Positions 60,858 through 64,000 of a stretch of DNA of 64,000 bases are shown one piece after another; positions within the stretch are counted from its first letter, which is position 1; each line of letters opens with the position of its first letter. The notes under the pieces were generated by a model. That model was not told the origin of the DNA and did not search any database. It worked only from the letters and a program-made list of their open reading frames with translations. Source of the stretch: Burkholderia sp. S171 (GTDB taxonomy: Bacteria; Pseudomonadota; Gammaproteobacteria; Burkholderiales; Burkholderiaceae). The stretch spans positions 124,530 through 188,529 of the forward strand of contig NZ_LMUF01000010.1 in assembly GCF_009766085.1 (NCBI RefSeq), written 5' to 3'. Made by a program: the position numbers and the translations under genes.

Positions 60858-62108
60858 TTAAAGCGTGAAACCGTCGAGCAGCACTGCCGGGCGGCGCTTT
60901 GCGATCAGGTCGGCAATCAATCGGCCGCTTGCAAGCGCGAGTGTAAAACCAAGCGCGCCTTGTCCCAGGTTGAGCCAGAGGTTTTCATATTGCGTCGAAT
61001 CGATGATCGGGGTGCTGTGCGGCGTGGCCGGGCGCAGGCCGCACCAGACTGTGGCTTCATCGAAATTGCCGGCGTCCGGAAACGCCGCAGCCGATTCGGC
61101 GCGCAGTGTGGCGACGCGAGCCGGATCGACATCGGCACGACGACCGGTGACGTCCGCCATGCCGGCGATCCTCAGCCGGTCACCGAGCCGCGCATAGACG
61201 ATCTTGCGTTCGAAGTCGGTGATGCTGATGTGCGGCGCGTGGCCGTCTGAGCCGACCTGGGTGGTCAGGCTATAACCCTTCAGCGGATAGAGCGGAACCC
61301 GCATGCCGAGTGGCTTGAGCAGCGCTGCGCTGGCGGCGCCGGCTGCAAGTACGATCTGATCGGCTTCGATTACCTTGTCGTTGGCTACTGCTTCGACCCG
61401 ATGTGCTCGGCCTGGCGCGCGACGCAAGCCGGTGACCTTCGTACCGAGCTGGAATTGAACGCCGCGTGCCCGCAACAGGCGGCTCATCTCGACACAAAAC
61501 TGGTAGCAGTCGCCGCTGTCTTCGCTGGGCGTGAAGATGCCCCCTTGCAACTGTCCGGCGAGATGCGCCAATGCCGGTTCCTTCTGCACACACTCGCGCG
61601 TATTGAGGGCCTGCTGTTCGCAGCCGAGCGAGCGTTGGTAATCGAGCAGTCGCAACGCGGCGTCGAATGAGGCGCGCTTGCGGTGCACTACCAGTTTGCC
61701 GGCATTCGAGTGGCTAAAGAGCAAGCCTGGTTCACTCGCCAGCAGTTGATGCATCAAGTCACGGCTTAAGAACGAGAGCGCTAACAAGCGCCGGGTCGAC
61801 AACTCGCTTTTACGCTGCGTGCATGCACAGACAAACTGTGCGAGCCAACGCCACTGGTCCGGGTCCAGGCGTGGTCGAAAGCGGATCGGCGAGTCACCGC
61901 GCAACAGCCAGGACGGCAGCTTTGACAGTACGCCCGGGCCGGCGAGCGGGGCGACATAGCTATACGAAAGCTGTCCGCCGTTAGCAAAGCTCGATTCAAG
62001 TGCAACGTCTTCATTGCGCTCTACGATAGTGACGGTGTGCCCGTCCTCTCGTAGATACCAGGCCGTAGCCAGACCGGTGACGCCTGCTCCTAGTACGAGC
62101 ACATGCAT
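60858..62108 (-). CDS. D-amino-acid dehydrogenase-like FAD oxidoreductase
   Basis: A 416-residue DadA-type flavoprotein. The N-terminal dinucleotide loop GAGVTGLATAWYL and the DadA hallmark SSFANGGQLSYSYVAPLAGPG near residue 40 are clear; the C-terminal HSTPIIDSTQYENLWLNLGQG fits FAD binding. It oxidises D-amino acids to 2-oxo acids, feeding electrons to the quinone pool. ATG at 62108 is chosen at the homology start. It is convergent with the FAD oxidase (20-bp gap) and lies downstream of LysR on the same strand. D-proline or other imino acids are possible substrates. Confidence 0.86.
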   Translation of the reverse strand: MHVLVLGAGVTGLATAWYLREDGHTVTIVERNEDVALESSFANGGQLSYSYVAPLAGPGVLSKLPSWLLRGDSPIRFRPRLDPDQWRWLAQFVCACTQRKSELSTRRLLALSFLSRDLMHQLLASEPGLLFSHSNAGKLVVHRKRASFDAALRLLDYQRSLGCEQQALNTRECVQKEPALAHLAGQLQGGIFTPSEDSGDCYQFCVEMSRLLRARGVQFQLGTKVTGLRRAPGRAHRVEAVANDKVIEADQIVLAAGAASAALLKPLGMRVPLYPLKGYSLTTQVGSDGHAPHISITDFERKIVYARLGDRLRIAGMADVTGRRADVDPARVATLRAESAAAFPDAGNFDEATVWCGLRPATPHSTPIIDSTQYENLWLNLGQGALGFTLALASGRLIADLIAKRRPAVLLDGFTL

Positions 62109-62222
62109 GGGATGTTCGATAGTTGGTTGAGCTGGAGGACATTGTTCTGCAGCGCGCAACCGGCGTCCAATATCGACCAGCGCTCGCGCTATAGCCGTCG
62201 GTTATAGCGCTCGCAACTGCAT

Positions 62223-63152
62223 CTAACTCCTTGACGACTCTTGGGCCGATGGCCTGGTCGATGCTCCGGGCGCGTCGTCACGCAGGAACTGGATGAGCCG
62301 CTCTGCTGATTGCGGCGGCGGTCGCGAGTGTTCTGTCACCGCATAAACCTGCAGGGTCTCGTCGATCGCGAGCGGCCGGATCTGGATGTCCGGATGATGC
62401 TGGGGATAATTCGCCGTGAACGAATCGACTATCGCGATGCCGATGCGCTGCTGCACCAGCGACTTCCCGAGCGGGTATGTCTGCACCGACAGATTGCTCA
62501 CGGGGGGCTCAGCAGCGTCAGCGAGCCACGCGGAGAGGATCGCTCCAAGATAGTCGTCTGGATCGATGGTGATCAGCGGTTGCCCCGCCAGATCGTCTGG
62601 TGTCAGCGGCTGGTCGAGCAGAGCGTCCGCCCACCAGCCGGCCGGTGCAATGGCGCACAGCGTGCTTTCGCACACCGCCGTGGCAACGAGGTTGGGATGG
62701 GAGACGGGCCGCATGGTCAGCCCGAGTTCAATTTCATCGAACAGCAGCGCGTGTTCGATCTCGCGCGTGTGCGCGACGCTCAGTTCGCACTTGGACTGCG
62801 GGAACGCGCGGCACCAGCGTGCCATGACGTGTGGCAACGCGTGGTGTGCCAGAGCGGGCGTGGCGGCGACCCGCAACGGACGGTCAGCGCCGTGCCCGAG
62901 GCTCGTGACCAGGCGCCGGATCCGCTTGAGCTGTTCATCGAACGGCCCGAGTTCTTCGCGTAGCCGCAATGCCTCGGGGGTGGGCACCAGCTTGCCCTTG
63001 CTACGCAGGAACAGCGCGAAACCGGCGGATTGCTCGGCATGCTGCAGCATCTTGCTTACCGCGGGCTGCGAGATATGCAGGAGCTTGGCCGCGCCGTTGG
63101 TCGACCCGGTCAGCATGATCGCGCTGAAGATTTCGATATGTCGCAAACGCAC
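62223..63152 (-). CDS. LysR-family transcriptional regulator
   Basis: A 309-residue LysR protein with N-terminal winged helix (STNGAAKLLHISQPAVSKML at about 17-36) and effector domain. It is encoded upstream of the D-amino-acid-dehydrogenase-like gene on the same strand and is divergent from the MFS gene at 63412. Two adjacent palindromes in the intergenic gap have the geometry of LysR recognition and activation sites, so it probably regulates itself, the oxidase and the transporter. Confidence 0.9.
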   Translation of the reverse strand: MRLRHIEIFSAIMLTGSTNGAAKLLHISQPAVSKMLQHAEQSAGFALFLRSKGKLVPTPEALRLREELGPFDEQLKRIRRLVTSLGHGADRPLRVAATPALAHHALPHVMARWCRAFPQSKCELSVAHTREIEHALLFDEIELGLTMRPVSHPNLVATAVCESTLCAIAPAGWWADALLDQPLTPDDLAGQPLITIDPDDYLGAILSAWLADAAEPPVSNLSVQTYPLGKSLVQQRIGIAIVDSFTANYPQHHPDIQIRPLAIDETLQVYAVTEHSRPPPQSAERLIQFLRDDAPGASTRPSAQESSRS

Positions 63153-63231
63153 CTGTGTCTCCCTGGATTGACATCGCCATGCAGCTTACGGCACGCCTCG
63201 ATGGTTTGGAACAAGGTTCTCCGCCTGAACT

Positions 63232-63271
63232 GCTTACAACTTCTGTAAGCCTCCTATAACACAGGGTTATA
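63232..63271. promoter_or_regulatory. Paired LysR-type palindromes, LysR/MFS divergent region
   Basis: GCTTAC-N7-GTAAGC (63232-63250) and TATAAC-ACAGG-GTTATA (63255-63271) are both perfect dyads. Their centres are 22 bp apart, two helical turns, so they lie on the same DNA face. The first contains a T-N11-A core, as in classical LysR boxes. The likely protein is the LysR regulator starting at 63152. Confidence 0.65.
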
Positions 63272-63411
63272 TTTTGGGATTTTATTTTCATTAGACGCGC
63301 TCCGCACACGCCCTCATATTCGGGCTGCTGGCCGGTTCTGCGCTCCGGTCAGCTAAGGGGTTATCGAGTGGGGTTACCAAGTACGTAGCGCTAACGTGGT
63401 GTGGAGGGCTT

Positions 63412-64000
63412 ATGGAGTCTGCGGGGTATGTGTTTTCCCGGACGCAAAAAATGGTGTGTCTGTCGGGTCTGTTCCTCGCGTGGGCAGTCGGCTACGCGGA
63501 CCGCATCCTGATGAGCACAGCGATCATTCCTATCAGCCATGAATTCGCCCTGGATACCCGGCAAGCCGGCATGTTGCTGAGCGCGTTCTACGTGAGTTAT
63601 GCATTCATGCAGCTCGCAGGCGGCTGGCTGTCGGACCGCTTCGGTTCACGGATTATCGTGGTGCTATGTATTGTCATGTGGTCGGTGTTTACCGGTGCGA
63701 CGAGTCTTGCGTGGTCGTTCGGCTCGCTCCTGGCCATCCGCTTCATGTTTGGCATGGGCGAGGGCAGCTTCTCGCCGGCCAGTTCAGTGACGGTTGCTGA
63801 GGTGTTTCCAAAGCCCGAGCGGGCGCGCGCCAAGTCATTCCTGATTTCAACCACGTTCTTGGGCAATGCCGCCGGGTCCGGCTTGATCGCGCTGACTGTC
63901 GTGCATCTCGGGTGGCGTGGCAGTTTCCATATTCTTGCCGGAGCGGGGGTGCTCGTCGCGATGATCCTGTGGCTCTCGTTGCGCGGCGGTGTTGCTCTGC
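63412..64000 (+). CDS. MFS transporter, 3' part cut by window edge
   Basis: The first 196 codons of an MFS carrier are visible, starting MESAGYVFSRTQKMV with GGAGGG upstream of ATG. Features include YADRILMSTAIIPISHEF in helix 1, GGWLSDRFGSRI after helix 2 and GEGSFSPASSV in helix 4, typical of the anion:cation symporter branch (hexuronate/phthalate-like). It is divergent from LysR and probably imports the substrate linked to the D-amino-acid-dehydrogenase-like enzyme. The remaining six or so helices lie outside the window. Confidence 0.85.
   Translation, partial: MESAGYVFSRTQKMVCLSGLFLAWAVGYADRILMSTAIIPISHEFALDTRQAGMLLSAFYVSYAFMQLAGGWLSDRFGSRIIVVLCIVMWSVFTGATSLAWSFGSLLAIRFMFGMGEGSFSPASSVTVAEVFPKPERARAKSFLISTTFLGNAAGSGLIALTVVHLGWRGSFHILAGAGVLVAMILWLSLRGGVAL

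Overview
The window reads as accessory or metabolic chromosome of a Burkholderiaceae bacterium, most like Paraburkholderia or Caballeronia. This is inferred from high GC, dense short-gap operons, many LysR/MocR/GntR/AraC regulators, and catabolic clusters typical of that family. I found no rRNA, tRNA, CRISPR array, integrase or transposase. Both ends cut a gene: a PhzF-like protein at base 1 and an MFS transporter at base 64000.

Layout. (1) 1-4037, minus strand: MocR regulator, nitrilase, threonine-aldolase-like PLP enzyme, PhzF-like protein. (2) 4578-11572: AraC regulator, then a ribitol module (periplasmic binding protein, single-domain ABC ATPase, permease, ribitol dehydrogenase, D-ribulokinase-like FGGY kinase). 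(3) 11611-16097: LysR divergent from an NmrA-like protein, an SDR and a beta-carbonic anhydrase, plus a lone lipoprotein. (4) 16641-31432: a propane/acetone-type soluble diiron monooxygenase island. One operon has a zinc-type alcohol dehydrogenase, a small ORF, a CobW GTPase, a WD40 protein and a second small ORF. The next has hydroxylase alpha, reductase, hydroxylase beta, coupling protein, amidohydrolase, a DUF59-like Fe-S assembly protein and a dedicated GroEL. A sigma54 activator of the AcoR/MimR type follows. Both operons have a -24/-12 promoter and share upstream GTC-N9-GACA motifs. (5) 31630-34204: rubrerythrin, Fe-S oxidoreductase, DUF3501. (6) 34205-35307: 1.1 kb without a gene, built of a 270-bp inverted repeat and an 11-bp tandem array. 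(7) 35308-48320: a catabolic cluster of unknown substrate with two MFS transporters, an MBL-fold lactonase-like protein, NIPSNAP, three 3-hydroxyisobutyrate-dehydrogenase-like enzymes, ALDH, two carboxymuconolactone-decarboxylase-family proteins, cupin, SDR, MmgE/PrpD and a GntR regulator. (8) 49367-60837: a second sugar or pentitol module (ABC importer, ALDH, xylulokinase, HAD phosphatase, RpiR regulator, RpiA, SDR, FAD-linked oxidase). (9) 60858-64000: D-amino-acid-dehydrogenase-like enzyme and LysR, divergent from an MFS transporter.

How it works together. The ribitol module imports and oxidises ribitol to D-ribulose and phosphorylates it; the second module probably feeds xylulose-5-phosphate into the same pentose-phosphate pool, with RpiA interconverting the products. 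The monooxygenase island looks like a self-contained short-alkane/ketone oxidation unit with its own chaperonin, possible metal delivery and sigma54 control. The 35-48 kb cluster has the marks of a complete pathway (two uptake systems, oxidation, ring or lactone opening, dehydratase-type step, private repressor with matching operators), but its substrate cannot be read from sequence.
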